A stretch of 21,756 bases of DNA. It comes from CAYMRB01 sp964392615 (GTDB taxonomy: Bacteria; Planctomycetota; UBA8108). The DNA lies in NCBI GenBank assembly GCA_964392615.1, contig CAYMRB010000130.1:1-21756 (forward strand). The letters run 5' to 3'. The first letter of the stretch is position 1. Every line of letters starts with the position of its first letter. The position numbers were made by a program, and so were the translations under genes. Positions 16,063 to 21,756 of the stretch are shown here, piece after piece. The notes under the pieces are model-generated. The model was given only the letters and a program-made list of their open reading frames with translations. It was not told the DNA's origin and did no database searches.

Positions 16063-17834
16063 TGGCGAGCCTCTTTCAACGGCCTGCCAGCGAGGACTGG
16101 AGGCTGACTCGAGCGCTGCTGTGGAAGGAGTTCTGCCTCGTCGCGAACCGCGGATCTTTCTGGCTCGCGAGGTGGGCCTTCGTCGCCGTCCTCGCGCTCG
16201 CTCTCGTGGTCATGTGGCTCGTCGAGCAGGGCCTGACGACATCCCTCCCCAAGGAGGAGCTCGGGCGGTTCAGCCAGTTGATCGCGCAAACGCTCTGCAT
16301 CTCGTGCTTCGTCGGCGGGGTGATCATCGGCCCGGCGATCGCGGCCGGCGCGATTCAGAACGAGCGCGAGACCGGCATGCTCGAAGTGCTCGTCAGCTCG
16401 CCGCTGACGCCGCGCGACCTCCTCGTTTCCGTCACCGGAGGTCGGCTGCTACTGGCCCTGCAGTTCTTCGTCGCGACGATACCGCTCTTCGCGGTGCCGC
16501 TGCACGTCGGCGGCATCGGCCCGGTAGAGATCGTCTTGCGCGCCATCGCACCGGTCCTCGCCGGCAGCACGCTCTCGACCGTCTGGGCGGTGTCGGAGGC
16601 CGCGCAGGGCAAGAGCTCGGCAGCCGTGCTGCGTTCGGTTGTGCGCTTCGTCCTCGTGACCCCGAGCGTCCTCGGTATCGAGTGGATCGTGATCGCGACG
16701 TTCTGCGGCGGCTTCTTCGGCCCGTTCGCTGCGGCGATGTCGGGCTCCATGGAGTTCGGAGTCGCCGTATCGGTCGTGCCGTTCCTGCCGTTCTGCGGCC
16801 TCCTCCTGGTCGTTGTCTACGGACCGCTCGATGTGCCGTGGATCACCACGGTGTCGTTCGCGATGTACGCCGTGCTGATCGTCCTCCTGGCTCGACGCGC
16901 GCCGATCAGGCTCTCGATGTGGCTGAGGAGCCAGTACTCCAAGCAGTCGTCGCACGAGAGTCGGTCCTACGCTCCGACCGGCCAGAGCCGCACGCAGCGG
17001 CGCCGGATCCTGTCCGCCGTCACCCGATCTCGCCGCCGGAGGTCGGCGAAAAAACCGGACGCTCGCGAGAGACGCCGGTCGCTGACGCGGCTCCTGCTCT
17101 CGAGGCGCCCGAGCATCGAGCGTTGGATCGCGTGGGTCACGCGCGACAATCCGTTCGTGATCCGGGAGAGCATCGGCGGAACACGTTGGTTCGTCAGGCC
17201 GTTGATACCGTTCCTCGCGATAGCGGTCTTCTACTGGCTGCTCTTCGACCGCTTCATGGGCTCCGACACGAAGGCGGTGGCGGCGACGATAGGACTCTTC
17301 CTGTGCCTCGTGGTGATCTCTGCCACCGTCACCAGACTTCTGCCCGTCAAGTCCCAACGGGGATTCCTGGAGACGCTGACGTCGACGCCGCTGAGCGGCT
17401 GGCAGGTCGTCGTCGGAGCCATTGGAGTGTCGCTGGTGCGCACGTGGCCGTTCATCGCCTTCGTCGCGCTATTCCACATTCTCCCGGTCGGTCACCACGA
17501 CGGCGCTCTGTGGCCCATCGCGTCCGTGATTCTGTTCCTCGCGTTCCTGCCGCTGGCATGCTCGGTCGCACTGTGGACCACCGCGATCGCGAGGACGCAC
17601 GGGGAGCGGCTCGCTCTCGCTATGGGCACGCTGATTGTCTTGGGACTCGCGCCGGTGCTCGCGTTCCCGGCGGACTGGGCCGTTGCGCGATACCACCCGC
17701 TCGCGCTGTGGTTCGACCGTGAAGTGGGTACACCGGCCACGATGGTCGTGCTCGCCGCAGCGGTCGCCGGGATAGCGGAGGTCTTGCTCGTCGCCTTCGC
17801 GCTCGCGTATCGCCGGTTGCTGCGCACGCGGTGA
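16062..17834 (+). CDS. ABC-2 permease of two fused halves
   Basis: A 590-residue integral membrane protein, about twice the usual ABC-2 subunit. Both halves carry the family's coupling-helix pattern: NERETGMLEVLVSSPLTPRD at about residues 99-118 and KSQRGFLETLTSTPLSGWQ at about 430-448, each followed by hydrophobic helices (for example LLLALQFFVATIPLFAVPL in the first half and WPFIAFVALFHILPVG in the second). I estimate 11-13 helices in total. The two parts are joined by a very basic, probably cytoplasmic linker (about 291-356, with QRRRILSAVTRSRRRRSAKK). A single chain could therefore supply both transmembrane domains of the transporter, partnered by two copies of the upstream ATPase. Upstream overlap of the stop and start codons supports one operon. 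The substrate is unknown. The C-terminus ends near a weak hairpin. Confidence 0.85.
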   Translation: MASLFQRPASEDWRLTRALLWKEFCLVANRGSFWLARWAFVAVLALALVVMWLVEQGLTTSLPKEELGRFSQLIAQTLCISCFVGGVIIGPAIAAGAIQNERETGMLEVLVSSPLTPRDLLVSVTGGRLLLALQFFVATIPLFAVPLHVGGIGPVEIVLRAIAPVLAGSTLSTVWAVSEAAQGKSSAAVLRSVVRFVLVTPSVLGIEWIVIATFCGGFFGPFAAAMSGSMEFGVAVSVVPFLPFCGLLLVVVYGPLDVPWITTVSFAMYAVLIVLLARRAPIRLSMWLRSQYSKQSSHESRSYAPTGQSRTQRRRILSAVTRSRRRRSAKKPDARERRRSLTRLLLSRRPSIERWIAWVTRDNPFVIRESIGGTRWFVRPLIPFLAIAVFYWLLFDRFMGSDTKAVAATIGLFLCLVVISATVTRLLPVKSQRGFLETLTSTPLSGWQVVVGAIGVSLVRTWPFIAFVALFHILPVGHHDGALWPIASVILFLAFLPLACSVALWTTAIARTHGERLALAMGTLIVLGLAPVLAFPADWAVARYHPLALWFDREVGTPATMVVLAAAVAGIAEVLLVAFALAYRRLLRTR

Positions 17835-17838
17835 CCGT

Positions 17839-17859
17839 CCGCACGCCGTTGCGGTGCGG
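17839..17859 (+). terminator. Weak hairpin after the first ABC operon
   Basis: CCGCAC (17839-17844) and GTGCGG (17854-17859) can form a six-base stem with a nine-base loop just after the permease stop. There is no following U-run, only TTCTTTA about 20 bases later, so intrinsic termination is doubtful. Confidence 0.25.
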
Positions 17860-17882
17860 CCGGCCCCGACTGCGAACCGTTC

Positions 17883-17911
17883 TTTACGAGCGACGACCGC
17901 CCACGTACCCT
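17883..17911 (+). promoter_or_regulatory. Possible promoter of the second ABC operon
   Basis: TTTACG (17883-17888) and TACCCT (17906-17911) stand 17 bases apart, 25 bases before ATG 17937. Matches are four and three of six, so this is only a candidate. Confidence 0.28.
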
Positions 17912-17936
17912 GTGCGCTCCGCATGAGCCGCACCCG

Positions 17937-18905
17937 ATGGTCCACGCCCCGATGACTCCCGCCACAACCGATCTCGCCATCCGCGCCGACGGCCTCGTCA
18001 AGCGCTTCGGCGACCTCGTCGCGGTCGGCGGGCTCGACCTCGCCGTGCCGAAGGGGACGTGCCTCGGATTGCTCGGCCCCAACGGGGCCGGCAAGACGAC
18101 GACCGTGAACATCCTCGTCGGTCTGCTCAAGGCTGATGAGGGCGACGTCGAGATTCTCGGGCTCGGCTGGCGCCGTCGCGCGCAGGAGATCCGCGAGCGC
18201 ATCGGAGTGCAGCTGCAGGAGACGCAGCTCAACGACAAGCTCCAGGTCATCGAGGTCTTGCGGCTCTTCCGCAGCTTCTACCGCCGCGGTCGCGATCCCG
18301 ACGAGGTGTGCGAGCTCGTCGGCCTCAGCGAGAAACGCGGGTCGCGCTACGTGCAGCTCTCCGGCGGCCAGAAGCAGCGGCTCGCGCTCGGTTGTGCACT
18401 CGTCAGCAAGCCGGAGATCCTGTTCCTCGACGAGCCGACGACCGGCCTCGACCCCCAGGCGCGGCGCCGCGTATGGGAGGTCGTCGAGGACTTCAAATCG
18501 CACGGCGGGACGGTCCTTCTGACCACGCACTACATGGACGAGGCCGAGAGCCTCAGCGACCACGTCGTCATCGTCGACCACGGCAAGTGCGTCGCCGAAG
18601 GGACGCCGCAGGAGATGATCCGCTCGCTCGGAGCCGAGAGCGTCATCGAGATCACCGCCCCGTCGAACGGCACGACGCGTCTCGACGATGTCCTGCCGCA
18701 GCTCGAGGCGCTTCCGGCCGTGCGCACGGCACGCGTCGACGGCCCGGTGCTGTCCCTGCACGTCGACGCGGCGCACACCGTGATTCCCAGGCTGATCGAA
18801 ACGCTCGAGGCGGCCGATTTCGCGCTCGACGATCTGCGCACACACCGCCCGACGCTCGAAGACGTCTTCGTCGCGTTGACCGGGAGACATCTGCGCGATG
18901 GGTAG
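17937..18905 (+). CDS. ABC-2 exporter ATP-binding protein (DrrA-like)
   Basis: A 322-residue cytoplasmic ATPase. All motifs are canonical: Walker A GPNGAGKT (47-54), Q-loop VQLQE (Q94), signature LSGGQKQR (141-148), Walker B ILFLDEP (161-167), D-loop TTGLDP and switch TTH (196-198), then the YMDEAESLSD helix typical of drug or lipid-exporter ATPases. A C-terminal domain of about 100 residues ends in the PTLEDVFVALTGRHL pattern shared by this DrrA/NodI-type group. The first ATG (17937) is annotated; the next in-frame one, ATG 17952 (MTPATTDL), is equally possible because neither has a good Shine-Dalgarno site. The stop TAG lies inside the permease gene, an eight-base overlap, so the two act as a pair. 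Whether it exports a drug, a lipid or something else is not shown. Confidence 0.96.
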   Translation: MVHAPMTPATTDLAIRADGLVKRFGDLVAVGGLDLAVPKGTCLGLLGPNGAGKTTTVNILVGLLKADEGDVEILGLGWRRRAQEIRERIGVQLQETQLNDKLQVIEVLRLFRSFYRRGRDPDEVCELVGLSEKRGSRYVQLSGGQKQRLALGCALVSKPEILFLDEPTTGLDPQARRRVWEVVEDFKSHGGTVLLTTHYMDEAESLSDHVVIVDHGKCVAEGTPQEMIRSLGAESVIEITAPSNGTTRLDDVLPQLEALPAVRTARVDGPVLSLHVDAAHTVIPRLIETLEAADFALDDLRTHRPTLEDVFVALTGRHLRDG

Positions 18906-19947
18906 CTGGATCGAACTTCGATACCTGACGTGGGTGCGAGTCCTCCTGTTCATTCGCGAGCCGGAGGCCGTGTTCTGGGTGTTCATGTTCCCGGTCGTGC
19001 TCGCCATCGTGCTCGGCTGGGCGTTCATGGAGCGCGGCGTGTCGCCGGCGCAGGTCGGCGTGCATGTCGTTGCGGAAGACCGCTCCGTGGCCGAGCTCCT
19101 GTCGAGCTCGGAGCATATCGAGGTCGACGAGTTCGCGGACATCGAGGACGCGCGCCGCGCGCTGCGCTTCGGCAAGATCGCGGTCCTCGTGCTTCCCGGC
19201 GCTGACCAGGCATCGGGCACGGGTCTGGAGCTCGATCCCCAACGCCCCGAGGCCGAGGTCGCGCGCCTGCGCGTCGAAAAGGCGCTGTGGAGCGAAAACC
19301 ACCCCGACGCGCTCGCCGACGTCGAGGTCGAAGAGATCTCCGAGACCGGCTCGCGGTACATCGATTGGCTGTTTCCCGGCCTTCTTGGCATGAGCGTGAT
19401 GAGCACCGGCGTCTGGGGCATCGGCTTCTGTCTCGCCGAGTGGCGTCAGAAGAAGCTGCTGCGCCGATTCCTCGTCACGCCGATGCGTCGGAGCTCGTTC
19501 CTCGGGGCGTTCGTGCTGTCGCGCTTCGTGTTCCTCGTCGCCGAGGTCGGACTGCTGCTCCTATTCGGTACGTTGCTGCTCGATGTGCCGCTGCGCGGTT
19601 CGCTCATCGGCTTCGCGACGCTCGTCGCCCTCGGCGGACTGACGTTTTCCGGACTCGGCATTCTGGTCGCGGCGCGCACGCGAACGATCGAGGGCGTATC
19701 CGGCCTGATGAACTTCGTGATGATGCCCATGTGGCTGTTCTCGGGCATCTTCTTCAGCTACGACCGCTTCCCCGAGGTGACGCACCCGTTCATCCAGGCG
19801 CTGCCGCTGACCGCGCTCAACGACTCGTTGCGAGCGCTGATGCTGGAAGGCGCCAGCCTGGCGAGCCTGTGGCCCGCGGTGGTTGTTCAAGCCGCGTGGG
19901 GCATCGGTTGTTTCCTTCTGGCGCTGAAGATCTTCCGATGGGAGTAA
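18898..19947 (+). CDS. ABC-2 type permease
   Basis: A 349-residue integral membrane protein of normal ABC-2 length. Residues 22-45 are a first helix (EPEAVFWVFMFPVVLAIVLGW). Residues 46-150 form a soluble extracytoplasmic domain. The signature EWRQKKLLRRFLVTPMRRSS (181-200) is the cytoplasmic coupling segment, and four to five helices follow, including GLLLLFGTLLLDV and a segment ending NFVMMPMWLFSGIFFSYDRFPEV (about 278-300), a well-preserved ABC-2 motif. It pairs with the ATPase just upstream and overlaps it by eight bases. The downstream methyltransferase starts six bases after its stop codon, so translation probably continues. Confidence 0.94.
   Translation: MGSWIELRYLTWVRVLLFIREPEAVFWVFMFPVVLAIVLGWAFMERGVSPAQVGVHVVAEDRSVAELLSSSEHIEVDEFADIEDARRALRFGKIAVLVLPGADQASGTGLELDPQRPEAEVARLRVEKALWSENHPDALADVEVEEISETGSRYIDWLFPGLLGMSVMSTGVWGIGFCLAEWRQKKLLRRFLVTPMRRSSFLGAFVLSRFVFLVAEVGLLLLFGTLLLDVPLRGSLIGFATLVALGGLTFSGLGILVAARTRTIEGVSGLMNFVMMPMWLFSGIFFSYDRFPEVTHPFIQALPLTALNDSLRALMLEGASLASLWPAVVVQAAWGIGCFLLALKIFRWE
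19941..19944 (+). promoter_or_regulatory. Ribosome binding site choosing ATG 19953
   Basis: GGAG overlaps the permease stop region and stands eight bases before ATG 19953, so this start is preferred. ATG 19938 is in the same frame and would add five residues but has no such site. Confidence 0.55.
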
Positions 19948-19952
19948 GCCCG

Positions 19953-21134
19953 ATGCCCGAGCCAGGTGCCGACAAGGACCACCGTCAAGACCCTCGGCCC
20001 GTCGAAACCTTCTTCGCGACTTGTGCGCCCGGCGTCGAGCCGACGCTGCACGCCGAGGTGCGTGCCCTGCGCCTCGCGAAGAGCGAGAGCCAGGTCGGCG
20101 GCGTGCGCTTCGAGGGGACACTGCGCGACGCGTGGCGGGCGAATCTGCACCTGCGCACGGCGATCCGCGTGCTGTGGCGGCTCGAGCGCTTCCGCGCGGC
20201 GACGGAAGACGAGCTCTACGCCGGCGTCGGCGAGATCGATTGGAGTCGACACCTGCTTCCCGACGGTGCGCTGTCGATCAGCGCGCAGACGAAGGACTCG
20301 ACCCTCGATCACTCGATGTTCATCGCGCAGAAGACGAAGGACGCGATCGTCGACCAGTTCCGCGCGCGTCACGGCGTGCGGCCGAGCGTCGACAGGGAGG
20401 ATCCAGACCTCGCCATCCACGTGCACTTGTGGCGCAACCGCTGCACGGTGTCGATCGACACGTCCGGCGACTCGCTGCACAAGCGCGGTTGGCGTCGATT
20501 CCAGGGACGCGCGCCTCTGGCCGAGACGCTCGCCGCGGCGATGGTTCTCGAGTCCGAATGGGATCGACGCTCGCCGCTCGTCGATCCGTTCTGCGGTTCG
20601 GGCACAGTGTTGATCGAGGCCGCGCTCATCGCGGCGAACGCGCCGGCGGGCATGTTCCGCGACGAATTCGCGTTCGAACGCCTCCCCGACCACGACGACG
20701 ATGCCTGGGAAGAGATGCGCGACGAGGCGATCGCCGCGGTCCGTCCTCCGCCGAAGCTCATCCTCCGCGGTCGCGACATCGATCCCGCCGCGGTCAAGGG
20801 AGCCCGCGAGAACCTCGCCGCCGCCGGCCTCGACAACCTCATCGAGGTCGACGTCGGCGACGCGCTAGAGCTCGACTTCAAGCGCGGCTGGAACGCGACG
20901 ATCGTCACGAACCCGCCGTGGGGCGAGCGCGTCGGCGAGCGCGATCGCCTGACGCCGCTCTACCGCGACCTCGGCGATCTGCTGCGCGAGCGCTGCGGCG
21001 GCTATCGTGTCGCGCTGCTGTGCGGACACCGACCGCTGGCGCAAGCGCTGGGCTTTCCGTCGGCCGATCGACGACGCGTGTTCAACGGTGCGATCGAGTG
21101 CGAGGTGTCGCGGTTCACGGTGCCGCGGCGGTAG
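19953..21134 (+). CDS. rlmL: THUMP-domain SAM-dependent rRNA methyltransferase, RlmL-like
   Basis: A 393-residue cytoplasmic RNA methyltransferase, related to the N-terminal (RlmL) half of E. coli RlmKL, which makes N2-methylguanosine at 23S position 2445. Residues 17-170 contain an N-terminal ferredoxin-like segment (VETFFATCAPGVEPTLHAEV) and THUMP domain. HKRGWR (176-181) precedes the class I methyltransferase domain: SAM-binding DPFCGSGT (211-218), GRDIDPAAVKGARENL (273-288), and catalytic NPPWGER (320-326), the usual N-P-P-[YFW] motif of N2-guanine methyltransferases. The fused RlmK domain is absent, as is common outside gamma-proteobacteria, so the protein is a stand-alone RlmL. The exact target nucleotide is inferred. 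It follows the second ABC pair by six bases; this proximity may be chance operon packing and does not prove a functional link. Confidence 0.9.
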   Translation: MPEPGADKDHRQDPRPVETFFATCAPGVEPTLHAEVRALRLAKSESQVGGVRFEGTLRDAWRANLHLRTAIRVLWRLERFRAATEDELYAGVGEIDWSRHLLPDGALSISAQTKDSTLDHSMFIAQKTKDAIVDQFRARHGVRPSVDREDPDLAIHVHLWRNRCTVSIDTSGDSLHKRGWRRFQGRAPLAETLAAAMVLESEWDRRSPLVDPFCGSGTVLIEAALIAANAPAGMFRDEFAFERLPDHDDDAWEEMRDEAIAAVRPPPKLILRGRDIDPAAVKGARENLAAAGLDNLIEVDVGDALELDFKRGWNATIVTNPPWGERVGERDRLTPLYRDLGDLLRERCGGYRVALLCGHRPLAQALGFPSADRRRVFNGAIECEVSRFTVPRR

Positions 21135-21152
21135 GGTCTGCTCCCCTGAGCG

Positions 21153-21756
21153 CTACGGACGAGCAGGCGTATCGTTCGCGCCAAGCCGGACGACGCTCTC
21201 GGGCACGATCCGGAACTCGCGGACCCGCTGGATCACGTCGACGTTCCTGAGCGCCTCGGTCTCGATGTCCTCGTCGAACAGGTAGTCTTGCCCGCGCTCG
21301 TTCGAGATGATGAGTCCGGCGGCCACGGGAGGTTTGCTCGGCGGCTCATCCTCGGACGCGTGGAATGCCGGCGGCCCGTCCTCGGACTTGTGGATCGCGT
21401 AGAGATAGAACCCCTCGCGATCGCCGAAGAGACCGACCCGCGCACTTCCTCCGATGACAAGCAAATCGAGCTCCGGGCCGTCTTTCGCTGTCGGGAGATA
21501 GCGGCTCTCCAGCAACAGCCTGCGTTTGTGGCTGAAGCCGGCGACCGTGAACTCGACCACGTCGCCGTCGAGCTCCGCATCGAAGGAAAAGAGCCCTCCG
21601 CGGCACCCCTGGAGGACGGTTTCCCCTATCGCTTCGAGCTCTCCCTGATTCCATGTCCGGTAGACCCGAGCGTTCGTCCCGCCCCCAGCGCAGGAAACGA
21701 GGCCTAGGAGGCTGTCCAAGAAACCCTCGTCAGGACCGAGCCCGACAGGCCGAGCC
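21153..21756 (-). CDS. Unrecognised protein, possibly a lipoprotein, 5' end uncertain
   Basis: The frame is open from the stop TAG at 21153-21155 to the window edge (about 201 codons), so the true start may lie outside; a TTG at 21719 would give 188 residues. Just after that TTG the sequence DSLLGLVSCAGGG contains a lipobox-like LVSC, but no basic N-region is visible in the window, so a lipoprotein is only a possibility. The body (about 165 residues) alternates hydrophobic strands (LLVIGGSARVGLFGD, GFYLYAIHKSED, AGLIISNERGQDYLFDED) and ends with basic-Pro residues. No known domain is recognised. It converges on the rlmL-like gene with an 18-base gap. Confidence 0.6.
   Translation of the reverse strand, partial: ARPVGLGPDEGFLDSLLGLVSCAGGGTNARVYRTWNQGELEAIGETVLQGCRGGLFSFDAELDGDVVEFTVAGFSHKRRLLLESRYLPTAKDGPELDLLVIGGSARVGLFGDREGFYLYAIHKSEDGPPAFHASEDEPPSKPPVAAGLIISNERGQDYLFDEDIETEALRNVDVIQRVREFRIVPESVVRLGANDTPARP

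Noticed and set aside
17469..19421. A 650-codon minus-strand open frame opposite the ABC genes
   Set aside because: It crosses two operons with canonical ABC motifs on the other strand and has no conserved protein features.
19287..19952. Upstream extension of the methyltransferase by about 220 codons
   Set aside because: It is an out-of-frame reading of the ABC permease; the THUMP protein has a good site before ATG 19953.
1..21756. CRISPR arrays, tRNA or rRNA genes, insertion sequences, integrase or toxin-antitoxin pairs
   Set aside because: No spaced direct repeats, cloverleaf, terminal inverted repeats or transposase motifs were found by reading; a structured-RNA search could not be run.

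Overview
The window reads as an ordinary stretch of a very GC-rich bacterial chromosome, most likely a member of the Planctomycetota. The clues are a GH18 chitinase ending in the two-loop, dockerin-like tail typical of secreted planctomycete proteins, a formylglycine-type sulfatase next to a large GH106-type glycosidase, a VIT/VWA/TPR/DUF2135 envelope protein, and leader-peptide proteins with long low-complexity linkers. Long spurious open frames occur opposite most genes, as expected at this GC content. The taxonomic call is an inference from gene families; there is no rRNA or other marker.

Layout. (1) 1-2625, plus strand: the 3' end of a TPR protein, then an AI-2E-family membrane protein with its own promoter-like sequence. 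(2) 2661-7700: a secreted GH18 chitinase (plus) converging on a 1169-residue VIT/VWA/TPR/DUF2135 protein (minus). (3) 7845-9526, plus: a secreted concanavalin-like, lyase-like protein whose stop codon overlaps the start of a DUF502 membrane protein. (4) 9530-14979, minus: an uncharacterised membrane-anchored protein, a secreted sulfatase and a GH106-like glycosidase, the last two probably co-transcribed. (5) 15121-21134, plus: two consecutive ABC-2 export systems (ATPase plus permease each), the first with a permease made of two ABC-2 halves fused in one chain, the second tightly followed by an RlmL-like THUMP methyltransferase. (6) 21153-21756, minus: an unrecognised, possibly lipoprotein gene running off the window edge.

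How the genes fit together. The sulfatase and GH106 enzyme suggest removal of sulfate and then cleavage of rhamnose-type linkages from sulfated polysaccharide; the chitinase and the lyase-like protein add to a picture of extracellular polysaccharide breakdown. No SusC/SusD pair, sulfatase-maturing enzyme, scaffoldin or transport system specific for sugars is present here. The ABC pairs are probably exporters or membrane-modification systems, with no substrate shown by the context.

I found no RNA genes, CRISPR array, insertion sequence, prophage or defence locus, and nothing that I can defend as a wholly new system. The observations most worth following are the fused double permease, the sulfatase whose usual GKWH motif reads GKWD, the acidic-linker VIT/DUF2135 protein, and the enlarged AI-2E protein.
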